A DNA stretch of 64,000 nt. Origin: DASUAS01 sp963819475 (GTDB lineage Bacteria; Actinomycetota; Acidimicrobiia; IMCC26256; DASPTH01). The DNA is taken from positions 930,001 to 994,000 of the forward strand of contig CAWFWE010000002.1 of NCBI GenBank assembly GCA_963819475.1. The letters are read 5' to 3'. The notes under the pieces are model-generated. The model worked only from the letters and a program-made list of their open reading frames with translations. It searched no databases and was not told where the DNA came from. Shown piece after piece: positions 57,340-64,000 of this stretch. The position numbers and the translations under genes were made by a program. The stretch's first letter is position 1. Every line of letters begins with the position of its first letter.

Positions 57340-57506
57340 ATGACGACGACGACAACATCTGGGACGCTCGTTCGCATCGATCTGTTGTTCAACGATCGCG
57401 AAACAATCGCACTCGCCGGCTCCCTAGCCGGTCACCGAGGCCTGACCCGCGACGCCTATGCGGGTATCCCCCCGAAGTGTGGAGGACTCCACTATGAGGA
57501 GTTCCC

Positions 57507-57798
57507 ATGGCAGAGAAGCGCAGGAAGTACGACCCGGAGTTTCGTGAGGGTGCGGTGCGGATCGTTCGGGAGACCGGCAAGCCGATCGCTCAGGTGGCGC
57601 GGGATCTCGGGATCCACGAAGGCACCCTTGGTAATTGGGTGAACAAGGACCGCGTCGAGCGAGGCGAGAAGGAAGGCCTCTCGGTCGACGAGCGAGCGCG
57701 GCTGGCCCCAGCTCGAGCGGGAGAACGCCGAGCTGCGGATGGAGCGTGATGTCCTCAAGCGATCCGTGGTCCTGTGGGTCAAGGAGGCGACGCGATGA
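57507..57798 (+). CDS. IS3 OrfA (one frameshift in a C run)
   Basis: An HTH_21/transposase_8-type protein of about 96 residues starting MAEKRRKYDPEFREGAVRIV with the HTH QVARDLGIHEGTLGNWVNKD. At about 57708 a CCCC run has one base too many. Beyond it the alternative frame gives the leucine-zipper QLERENAELRMERDVLKRSV and stops on TGA overlapping the orfB ATG. A sequencing indel is likely. Confidence 0.85.
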
Positions 57799-58712
57799 GC
57801 GTGGCGTCGTTCATCGCCTCCCAGAGGACCGACCATGGGGTGTCCCACGCGAGGTGCTGCCGGTGGTTGGGCCTCTCGGAGTCGTGGTTCTACAAGTGGC
57901 ACGACCGCGAACCCACTGCCCGTCAGCGTCGACGTGCCGAGCTCGACGCGGCGGTGCGCGCGTCGTTTGCTGACTCGGGTGGGACGCCGGGCACGTACGG
58001 GTCGCCGCGGGTGTGGGAGGACCTCGTCGAGGCGGGCTGGCGGGTGTCGAAGAAGACGGTGGCTGCCTCGATGGTCCGCCAGGGCCTTGCGGGCCGGTCC
58101 CCGAAACGCAAGCGGCGTTCGTTGACCCGTCCCGACCAGGCCGCGGCGCCGATCCCGGACCTCGTGAAGCGGGACTTCACCGCGGCCGAGATCAACCAGC
58201 GTTGGTGTGGGGACCTGACCGAGATCCCATGCGACGACGGCAAGCTCTACCTGTCCACGGTCGAGGATCTCGCCTCGCGCCGGCTGCCAGGCTTCGCGAT
58301 GGGCGAACATCACGACGCGGCACTGGCGAAGGCGGCGCTGTGCATGGCTGCCGCGGTGCGCGGCGGTGACGTCAACGGCGTGATCTTCCACTCCGACAAG
58401 GGCGGTGAATACACCGGCGATGTCTTCGCCCAGGCGTGCGTCGCGCTGGGAGTCACCCAATCGATGGGCCGAGTCGGCTCGGCACTCGACAACGCGGCCG
58501 CGGAGAGCTTCAACTCGACCCTCGAGCACGAGCTGCTCTCACGCCACCGCTTCGCCACCAAGGCCAACGCCCGCCGCGCAGTCGCACGGTTCATCGACGC
58601 GTACAACCACCGTCGCCGGCACAGCAGCTGCGAGATGATGCCGCCGGTCGCCTACGAACAGCTACTCGACGAGCGAGCCGCGAACAAGGCCGAACAGAAG
58701 CGAGCCGCCTGA
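57795..58712 (+). CDS. IS3 OrfB transposase
   Basis: A 305-residue integrase-core transposase starting at ATG 57795, which overlaps the orfA stop. It has the N-terminal HTH_21 (RCCRWLGLSESWFYKWHDRE), then the rve domain: Asp in RWCGDLTEIPCD, Asp in VIFHSDKGGEY and Glu in NAAAESFNSTLEHELL. It ends DAYNHRRRHSSCEMMPPVAY. It is intact and possibly active. Confidence 0.94.
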   Translation: MSVASFIASQRTDHGVSHARCCRWLGLSESWFYKWHDREPTARQRRRAELDAAVRASFADSGGTPGTYGSPRVWEDLVEAGWRVSKKTVAASMVRQGLAGRSPKRKRRSLTRPDQAAAPIPDLVKRDFTAAEINQRWCGDLTEIPCDDGKLYLSTVEDLASRRLPGFAMGEHHDAALAKAALCMAAAVRGGDVNGVIFHSDKGGEYTGDVFAQACVALGVTQSMGRVGSALDNAAAESFNSTLEHELLSRHRFATKANARRAVARFIDAYNHRRRHSSCEMMPPVAYEQLLDERAANKAEQKRAA

Positions 58713-59706
58713 CAGACTCGTCACCAATCAGAACCCCTCCACGGTTTCGGGGGAAGCCCAATGCCCTGGATTTACGCCAGTACGCGAGCTGGTGTCTCGA
58801 GCATGATCTCGGGATCTTCGACGCTCGCCGTATGGACATCGAGTGCTTCGCCCGCGAGCTCGAGGCCAAGGGTCGTGCGCGGTCCACGGTCGCACGGCGC
58901 CTGTGCACGGTGACCGCCTTCTACCGCTATGCCACTGAGGAAGGCCTGATCGAGCATTCCCCCGCCGCTCACGTTCGCCGACCCCGACTGGATTACGAGT
59001 CACATGCGACGGGGTTGGATCGCAACGAACTCGGCGCCCTCCTCGTCGCGGCTGGCCTGTCATCGGCGCGGGATCACCCATTGGTGTCGTTGCTGGCACT
59101 CAATGGGCTTCGGGTCTCCGAAGCGATCGGCGCGGACATCAACGCGTTAGGTCTTGAGCGCGGCCATCGCACCCTGACCGTGACGCGCAAGGGTGGCAAG
59201 GTCGTCACCATGCCCCTCGCGCCACGGGTTGCCCGAACGATTGATCTCGCGATCGGTGATCGCCTCGATGGGCCGATGTTCTGCGCTGCGTCGGGGCGAC
59301 GACTCGACCGTCACGCTGCTGGGCGGGTTGTGCGGCGAGTCGCTCGGGCTGCCGGGATCACGAAGAACGTCAGTCCCCACACGCTGCGCCATGCGTTCAT
59401 CACCGCCGCGCTCAACGCCGGTGTGCCGCTGCGCGATGTGCAAGAAGCCGCCAGTCACGCCGACCCGAGAACGACCATGCGTTACGACCGGGGACGCCAA
59501 TCCCTCGACCGTCACGCCACCTACATCGTCGCGACGTTCGTAGCCGGCGCCTCACGCTGAATCACCGTCGATCGGCATGAACGAGATGTGCCGATAGGCG
59601 CTCCCCGCGACCGCGTTCCGGCGTAATGTTCGGGGCGCACGTTCTGTGCTCGGCAGCCTGCGTGTCAATCCCGAAGTCGCAGAACGTCTTTCCCTTCCAG
59701 TTCGAT

Positions 59707-60000
59707 CTATGGCGAACTCGGCGAGCCCCCCGTTGGTGGGTGCTCATTGCGGTCCTGTTGGTCTCGGAGTCTGCGGAGCTCGGGTGCAGCCATGTGTCGG
59801 GCGATGAGCCCGCCCGCCACTGCACCGAGCAGGGCCGCCACCATCAGGCCGATCCAAAGCGGTGCCGTCACCTGGGGGACGAAGAACCGGATCTTCGTTT
59901 CCCTCGTGTTCTCGACGACGAAGACGAAGACGAGTATGCCGAGCACGACGCCGAGGACCAGACGCGGGTTCAGGCGCGTTTGCGGGTCGGGCTTCATCAT
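59707..60000 (-). CDS. LapA-domain small membrane protein
   Basis: A 97-residue protein with two helices (LVLGVVLGILVFVFVVENT and LWIGLMVAALLGAVAGGLIA) around a basic/aromatic loop ETKIRFFVPQVTAPL. This is the LapA/DUF1049 pattern (ENTxxVxxxF then GxxxGxL). The C-terminal tail is charged and Pro/Gly-rich. Start is one of two adjacent ATGs at 60000; the ribosome binding site is weak. It is convergent with the recombinase gene. Confidence 0.85.
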   Translation of the reverse strand: MMKPDPQTRLNPRLVLGVVLGILVFVFVVENTRETKIRFFVPQVTAPLWIGLMVAALLGAVAGGLIARHMAAPELRRLRDQQDRNEHPPTGGSPSSP

Positions 60001-60271
60001 GTAGCGAGTGTGTCACTTCCCGCCCGTTGACGGGGAGCGGACCGTCCCAACCCTGGTGGCCGTGCTGAGGCAGAGCACGGTGGCCGTGTCGGGGAACTGG
60101 TGACCAGCTTGGAGTCGATCTCGTCGAACTGCTCCGGTGGGGCCGTTGGGCCCTAGCGATGTGATCCACTCGCCGGACACAATGGCGGGAGCGGTCTCAA
60201 ATCGGTCAGCATCGGACCATCGGCGCGGACGAAGTGCCAGCCCGTCGACCAACGGAGAGGACGGGTAGTCG
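60001..60271. promoter_or_regulatory. Divergent intergenic region
   Basis: This 271-bp gap lies between the LapA-type gene and the small membrane peptide, and must carry both promoters. A short inverted repeat GTGCTGAGGCAGAGCAC (about 60062-60078) is visible. No gene is supported. Confidence 0.3.
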
Positions 60272-60346
60272 CTGTACATCGGCGTCGGCACTCTCGTCGT
60301 GATCCTGATCATCGTGTTGATCATCTACTTCATCCGTCGCAGCTAG
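60272..60346 (+). CDS. 24-residue membrane peptide, CTG start
   Basis: The peptide reads YIGVGTLVVILIIVLIIYFI then RRS and TAG, a single helix with a basic end. An in-frame TAG lies 6 bp upstream, so translation must start at CTG (60272) unless the sequence has an error. GGAGAGGA lies about 10 bp in front. The TAG at 60344-60346 contains the TA used as target by IS630. Before that insertion the csbD ribosome binding site followed the stop directly, so the two were an operon. Confidence 0.5.
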   Translation: MYIGVGTLVVILIIVLIIYFIRRS

Positions 60347-61583
60347 TGTCCTGGAAGGTTGATTCGCCAAGAAAGTTTGGCTGATCGGGAATTTTTCGTG
60401 GGGAGGCGCGTTCGTCCGGTGTTGTCGACCAACATCGGAGGGACACCATGGCACGATCCGGACGACCGACTGTCGAGATCACCCTGCACGCGGGTGAGCG
60501 TGCGGCGTTGCAGCGGTGGGCTCGCCGGCACAGTTCGTCGCAGGCGTTGGCGTTGCGTTCCAAGATTGTGCTGGCGTGCGCGGCCGGGGACCGTACGCAC
60601 GCGCAGATCGCCGCGGCGCTGGGTTGTAACCCGGCGACGGTGGGCAAGTGGCGCAACCGATTCGCGGTGGATCGTCTCGATGGGCTCGTCGACGCGCCGC
60701 GTCCGGGAGCGGCTCGCACGATCGGCGACGATGTGATCGAAGCGATCGTGGTCGAGACGCTCGAGACCACGCCGCCGAACGCGACGCACTGGTCGACGCG
60801 GGGTCTGGCCGAAAAGCACGGCATCAGTCACACGACGGTGCGGGAGATCTGGCAGGCGTTCGGGCTCAAACCGTGGCGCGAAGACTCCTTCAAGGTGTCT
60901 CCTGACCCGCAGCTGGTCGAGAAGATCCGCGACATCGTCGCGTTGTACCTGAACCCACCGGTCGCCGCCGCCGTATTCGCCGTCGATGAGAAACCTCAGA
61001 TCCAAGCACTGAATCGGACCGCGCCCACGCTGCCGATGCTGCCCACCACCCCGGCGCGCGCCACCCACGACTACGAACGCAACGGCACCTGTGACCTCTT
61101 CGCCGCGCTCGAGATCGCGACCGGCAAGGTCATCACCGACATCCGACCCCGCCACACCAGCACCGACTTCGTCGCCTTCTTGAACAAGGTCAACCGCAAC
61201 GTCCCCGACGACCTTGCCGTGCACGTGATCCTCGACAACCTCTCCGCGCACAAGACCCCGACCGTGCATCGTTGGCTGCTGCGCCACCGCCGATTCCACC
61301 TGCACTTCACCCCGACCTACGGGTCGTGGATGAACCTCGTCGAACGATGGTTCTCCGCACTCACCACCAAGAAGCTCCAACGCGCCGCGCACCGCACCGT
61401 GAAAGAACTCGCCGCCGACATCACCGCATGGACCGACACCTGGAACGAGAACCCGACCCCATTCGTATGGCACAAGACCGCCGAGCAGATCCTCGAACGC
61501 CTCGCCGACTACTGCACCGCCATCAACGACGGAACCAACACGTGACCACCACACTTTCACGACGCTTCAGGCTTCCAGGACAC
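60346..61583 (+). mobile_element. Complete IS630-family element
   Basis: The 1238-bp element has perfect 12-bp inverted ends GTGTCCTGGAAG (60346-60357) and CTTCCAGGACAC (61572-61583). It is flanked by TA on both sides (60344-60345, 61584-61585), the TA duplication typical of IS630/Tc1-mariner. It carries one intact transposase gene. Confidence 0.95.
60448..61545 (+). CDS. IS630-family transposase
   Basis: A 365-residue transposase. Two N-terminal HTH units (HAQIAAALGCNPATVGKWRN and LAEKHGISHTTVREIWQ) are followed by the DDE domain, with Asp in VFAVDEKPQIQALNR, Asp in VHVILDNLSAHKTPTV and Glu in SWMNLVERWFSAL. The ATG follows GGAGGGACACC. The gene is intact and likely active. Confidence 0.95.
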   Translation: MARSGRPTVEITLHAGERAALQRWARRHSSSQALALRSKIVLACAAGDRTHAQIAAALGCNPATVGKWRNRFAVDRLDGLVDAPRPGAARTIGDDVIEAIVVETLETTPPNATHWSTRGLAEKHGISHTTVREIWQAFGLKPWREDSFKVSPDPQLVEKIRDIVALYLNPPVAAAVFAVDEKPQIQALNRTAPTLPMLPTTPARATHDYERNGTCDLFAALEIATGKVITDIRPRHTSTDFVAFLNKVNRNVPDDLAVHVILDNLSAHKTPTVHRWLLRHRRFHLHFTPTYGSWMNLVERWFSALTTKKLQRAAHRTVKELAADITAWTDTWNENPTPFVWHKTAEQILERLADYCTAINDGTNT

Positions 61584-61594
61584 TAGGAGAGAAC

Positions 61595-61795
61595 GTGGGC
61601 TCACAATCTGACGATCTCAAAGGCCGAACGAAGGAAGAAGTCGGGGATCTCACCGACAACGACGACTTGGAAACGCGAAGGTCAGGCGGACCCGCGAGCG
61701 GCAAGGCGAAAGACGTTATCGACAATCTCGGCGAGAAAGCCAAAGCCGTTGTCGACGACATCAAGGACAAGGTTCAAGGCTCAGACAACGACTAG
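61595..61795 (+). CDS. CsbD family stress-type protein
   Basis: A 66-residue hydrophilic protein from GTG 61595 with GGAGAG 6 bp upstream. SDDLKGRTKEEVGDLTDND and the later KAKDVIDNLGEKAKAV, DDIKDKVQGS match the CsbD-like pattern of charged, helix-forming repeats. Members are induced by general stress in Bacillus. Its promoter side is now occupied by IS630 and its TAG stop lies in the CTAG target of the next element, yet the reading frame is complete. Confidence 0.88.
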   Translation: MGSQSDDLKGRTKEEVGDLTDNDDLETRRSGGPASGKAKDVIDNLGEKAKAVVDDIKDKVQGSDND

Positions 61796-63071
61796 CAGGG
61801 TGCTGAAAAAGCCTGTTTGAGTGCTCGCGATTCTGGTTGGGTTCGCTCATGCTGTGGTCACCGAGGTGGGAGGTGACCGTGCGAGGGACGCCGGATCCGC
61901 AGTTGGCGATGCTGACGACGTTGCAGCCAGGTGATCTGATCCCGGCTGATCATCCGATCCGGCGGATCCGGGTGGTGGTCGACGCGGTGCTCGACGAGCT
62001 CAGCGACGAGTTCGACGTGATGTACGCGTCGGGTGGCCGGCCGAGTGTGCCGCCGGAGCAGCTGCTCAAAGCCACGGTGTTGATGGCGATGTACTCGATC
62101 CGGTCGGAGCGAGCGTTCTGCGAACGACTCAACTACGACTTGTTGTTCAAGTGGTTCCTCGATCTCCCGATCGACGGCCGGTCGTTCGATGCGAGCACGT
62201 TCTCGAAGAACCGTCGACGGCTTCTCGATCATGAGATCGCGGATCGGTTCTTCGCTGCGGTGGTCGGCCAGGCGAAGCTGCGACGTTACGTGTCGAGTGA
62301 TCACTTCTCCGTCGACGGGACATTGTTGGAGGCGTGGGCATCGCACAAGAGCTTCCAACCCAAAGACGGCCCGCAGTCACCGCCGCCGGCGGGACGGAAC
62401 ACCGAGGTCGACTTCCACGGGCAACGGCGCTCGAACGAGACGCACGCGTCGACCACAGATCCCGAAGCTCGCATGGCGCGCAAGAGCTTCGCGACCGCGG
62501 CGAAGCTGTCGTATTCGGGCCATCTGTTGATGGAGCATCGCAATGCGTTACTCGTGGACATCGAGTTGACCCAAGCGACCGGCTACGCCGAGCGCGACAC
62601 CGCGCTCGAGATGCTGCGACGACTGCCACCTACGAAACGGCGACGCACTCTCGCTGGCGACAAGGCTTACGACACCCGAGCGTTCGTCGCCGATCTCCGC
62701 GAGATGAATGTCACTCCGCATCTGGCGCCGAACACGAAACGGAATCGTTCCACGATCGATCGACGAACCACCCGACATGAAGGCCATGGCGCGAGTCAAC
62801 GGGTCCGGAAACGGATCGAGGAACCCTTCGGCTGGATCAAGACCATCGCCGGAGGACACAAGCTTCGTTACAAAGGCCGGGCCCGCAACCGAGCCTGGTT
62901 CCTCATAACCGGCGCCGTCTACAACATCATCCGAATCGCTGCACTGGACGCCACACCAGCCTGACCATCGACCAGATCACGACACCGCGAACCACACGGA
63001 CCGAGCAACGACCCGATCGGCATCACGCCAACCGAAACCCCCGGCCTCAAGAGCCGATTTTCAGCACCCTG
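61796..63071 (+). mobile_element. Complete IS5-type element with CTAG target duplication
   Basis: The 1276-bp element has perfect 14-bp inverted ends CAGGGTGCTGAAAA (61796-61809) and TTTTCAGCACCCTG (63058-63071). It is flanked by CTAG at 61792-61795 and 63072-63075. It carries one intact transposase gene. Confidence 0.95.
61879..62964 (+). CDS. IS5-family transposase (IS1182/IS5 group)
   Basis: An N-terminal DUF772-type domain (LIPADHPIRRIRVVVDAVLD, SVPPEQLLKATVLMAMYSIR) is followed by a DDE_1-type core, with Asp in FSVDGTLLEAWASHKSF, Asp in LAGDKAYDTRAF and Glu in RIEEPFGWIKTIAG. The start is uncertain: GTG 61879 has GGGAGG 6 bp in front, and an ATG at 61849 is the longer alternative. The frame is intact. 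Confidence 0.93.
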   Translation: MRGTPDPQLAMLTTLQPGDLIPADHPIRRIRVVVDAVLDELSDEFDVMYASGGRPSVPPEQLLKATVLMAMYSIRSERAFCERLNYDLLFKWFLDLPIDGRSFDASTFSKNRRRLLDHEIADRFFAAVVGQAKLRRYVSSDHFSVDGTLLEAWASHKSFQPKDGPQSPPPAGRNTEVDFHGQRRSNETHASTTDPEARMARKSFATAAKLSYSGHLLMEHRNALLVDIELTQATGYAERDTALEMLRRLPPTKRRRTLAGDKAYDTRAFVADLREMNVTPHLAPNTKRNRSTIDRRTTRHEGHGASQRVRKRIEEPFGWIKTIAGGHKLRYKGRARNRAWFLITGAVYNIIRIAALDATPA

Positions 63072-63130
63072 CTAGAGGCCTGTGCGCGCCTGAGGGTGCG
63101 TACCGTGAGCGCGATTGGGAGGTTGTACAG

Positions 63131-64000
63131 ATGCCGGGTCCCTTGCAGGTGATTGCGGTGAGCTTCGGTCCGGGTGCCGACTTCGAGGGTCGGGTTCTCG
63201 CTGAAATCGATCGCCTCCAGGGCCGAGGAGTGCTGCGGCTGCTCGACGTCCTGTTCGTCGCGAAAAGCGAGGACGGCGTGGTCGAGCGGCTCGTCGTGGG
63301 TAATGACGACGACTTCGGCGCACTCCTGGCGAGCATCGTCCCTCTTGACGGTGCCGGCCTCGTCGACAAGGGCTCGTCAGGATTCGATCCGGCTGACGCA
63401 TGGGCATTGGCAGGGTCCCTGGCGCCCGGGACGGCGCTCGCCTTCTTGCTCGTCGAGCACGGCTGGGCGCAGCCGCTCTTCGACGCGATCGCCGACAGCG
63501 GGGGCGCGTTGGTGGGCGAGGGTTTCCTCACGCCCGAGGCCGGGTTGCTGGTCGGGGCCGAGGTCGCGGCGATGGAGGAGGTAGCTCGGGTGATCGCGGC
63601 CGTGCAGGCCGACGAAGCCGACACGATGCTCCTGGCAATGGCCGCAGAAACCCAAGCGGCCGAGGCAATTTCGACCTCCGAAGCGATCCGCACTGCCGCC
63701 GCGGCAGACGCCACCCGAGCACTGATCGCCGCAGGCATCGTGGAGGAAGCAGCCGCCGTCGAGGCCGTCGAGGCCCTGACCGCCGCTGGGATCATCGTCG
63801 CGACAGCCAACAAGACCGCGACGGAGGCTGTCGCGGACGCCGCGGCCACGATCAAGGCCGCGTCGATCACGATGGCTCAAGCACGAGTCCTGCGCTACTT
63901 GCCCACCCAGTTGAGCTTCGCGGTCATCGCCGACAAGCTGGGGATCTCCCGCGCCGCGGCGAAGGAACGAGCCGAGCGCCTCTACAAGAAGCTCGGCGTA
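63131..64000 (+). CDS. DUF6325-like protein with Ala-rich middle and LuxR-like HTH, partial
   Basis: The gene starts at ATG 63131 behind GGGAGG and runs off the right edge (290 residues visible). The N-terminal part (MPGPLQVIAVSFGPGADFEG, RLLDVLFVAKSEDG, LAFLLVEHGWAQPLFDAIAD) matches small actinobacterial DUF6325/DUF1269-type membrane or stress proteins. A long Ala/Glu-rich helical middle follows. The last part (RVLRYLPTQLSFAVIADKLG, ISRAAAKERAERLYKKLGV) is a GerE/LuxR-type HTH. Before the IS5 insertion it lay about 55 bp downstream of csbD on the same strand. The function is probably stress-related regulation. Confidence 0.75.
   Translation, partial: MPGPLQVIAVSFGPGADFEGRVLAEIDRLQGRGVLRLLDVLFVAKSEDGVVERLVVGNDDDFGALLASIVPLDGAGLVDKGSSGFDPADAWALAGSLAPGTALAFLLVEHGWAQPLFDAIADSGGALVGEGFLTPEAGLLVGAEVAAMEEVARVIAAVQADEADTMLLAMAAETQAAEAISTSEAIRTAAAADATRALIAAGIVEEAAAVEAVEALTAAGIIVATANKTATEAVADAAATIKAASITMAQARVLRYLPTQLSFAVIADKLGISRAAAKERAERLYKKLGV

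Larger units (their letters stand above)
57461..58760 (+). mobile_element. Second IS3-family element, inserted in the recombinase gene
   Basis: The 1300-bp element has ends CGGGTATCCCCCCGAA (left) and reverse-complement TGGGCTTCCCCCGAA (right), followed on both sides by a GTGGAGG-like stretch. It is flanked by ATG target duplications (57458-57460 and 58761-58763). It carries orfA and orfB and differs from the IS3 at 54772, so it is an independent insertion by another subgroup. Confidence 0.9.
57340..59560 (+). pseudogene. Tyrosine recombinase (integrase) gene split by an IS3 element
   Basis: The first 40 codons (ATG 57340 after AGGAGG; DRETIALAGSLAGHRGLTRD) are separated from the remainder, which resumes at 58764 (DLRQYASWCLEHDLGIFDAR). 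Removing the inserted element and one ATG rejoins codon 41 as GCC and gives an unbroken protein of about 305 residues. It has an N-terminal SAM-like core-binding domain and a catalytic domain with Arg in LLALNGLRVSEAIGAD, HTLRHAFITAAL, the later His in EAASHADPRTTM and Tyr in MRYDRGRQ. All catalytic positions are present, so it was functional before the insertion. Confidence 0.9.

Noticed and set aside
1..64000. CRISPR array or phage structural genes
   Set aside because: No regularly spaced repeats were seen, and no capsid, tail, terminase or Cas motifs occur in any frame.

Overview
The window is high-GC DNA (roughly two-thirds G+C) with strong G/C third-position bias, GTG/TTG starts and purine-rich ribosome binding sites. 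The genes are typical of soil Actinomycetota: LivHMGF-type transporters with fused subunits, IS110/IS3/IS21/IS256/IS630 elements, SpoIIE/RsbW-type stress signalling, and CsbD and DUF6131-like stress proteins. I suspect the Acidimicrobiia or a neighbouring class, but no rRNA or tRNA gene is present to fix the taxon. Many otherwise well-conserved genes carry single-base frameshifts, some in G/C runs. This points to a long-read or metagenomic assembly with residual indels, and most of these genes should be read as functional until resequenced.

Layout. (1) 1-20130 is a plant-glycoside catabolic region. On the minus strand lie a Gfo/Idh/MocA oxidoreductase, a GH2 glycosidase, a LivH-LivM-LivG fusion, an unusual MFS-LivF fusion, a substrate-binding protein and a TetR regulator. 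Divergently on the plus strand lies an L-rhamnose operon: bifunctional rhamnulose-1-P aldolase/lactaldehyde dehydrogenase, rhamnose isomerase, rhamnulokinase, a DeoR regulator and a GH78 rhamnosidase. A 6-oxocamphor-hydrolase-like crotonase follows on the minus strand. (2) 20217-26249 holds two secreted alpha/beta hydrolases, a TetR regulator and a CocE-type hydrolase cut off by an IS3 remnant that runs into a truncated RidA gene. (3) 26157-38872 is a mosaic of small membrane, secreted and stress proteins, a dead IS110 copy, an intact IS256, and a STAS protein followed by a very large signalling protein (PAS-HisKA-HATPase-REC-GAF-PP2C-RsbW-type ATPase). (4) 39149-47701 is one tight plus-strand operon: a pyruvate-oxidase-like TPP enzyme, a membrane protein, a gluconate-2-dehydrogenase subunit-3-like protein, a GMC oxidoreductase, an enolase-superfamily sugar-acid dehydratase, an SDR and a GH15 glucosidase. 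It looks like oxidative sugar/sugar-acid metabolism. (5) 47808-63071 is an insertion-sequence hotspot: IS21, IS110, an IS110 split by an IS3, a tyrosine recombinase split by a second IS3, IS630, and an IS5-type element. For the last four, exact target-site duplications can be read and the pre-insertion gene rebuilt. (6) At the right edge a stress-type protein with a LuxR-like HTH runs off the window.

How it fits together. Regions 1 and 4 supply uptake, deglycosylation and catabolism of plant sugars. Regions 2 and 3 supply secreted hydrolases and a partner-switching stress circuit. The right third records repeated transposition, with several insertions landing in other mobile elements or exactly on stop codons, so host genes stayed intact. 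I saw no CRISPR array, rRNA or tRNA.
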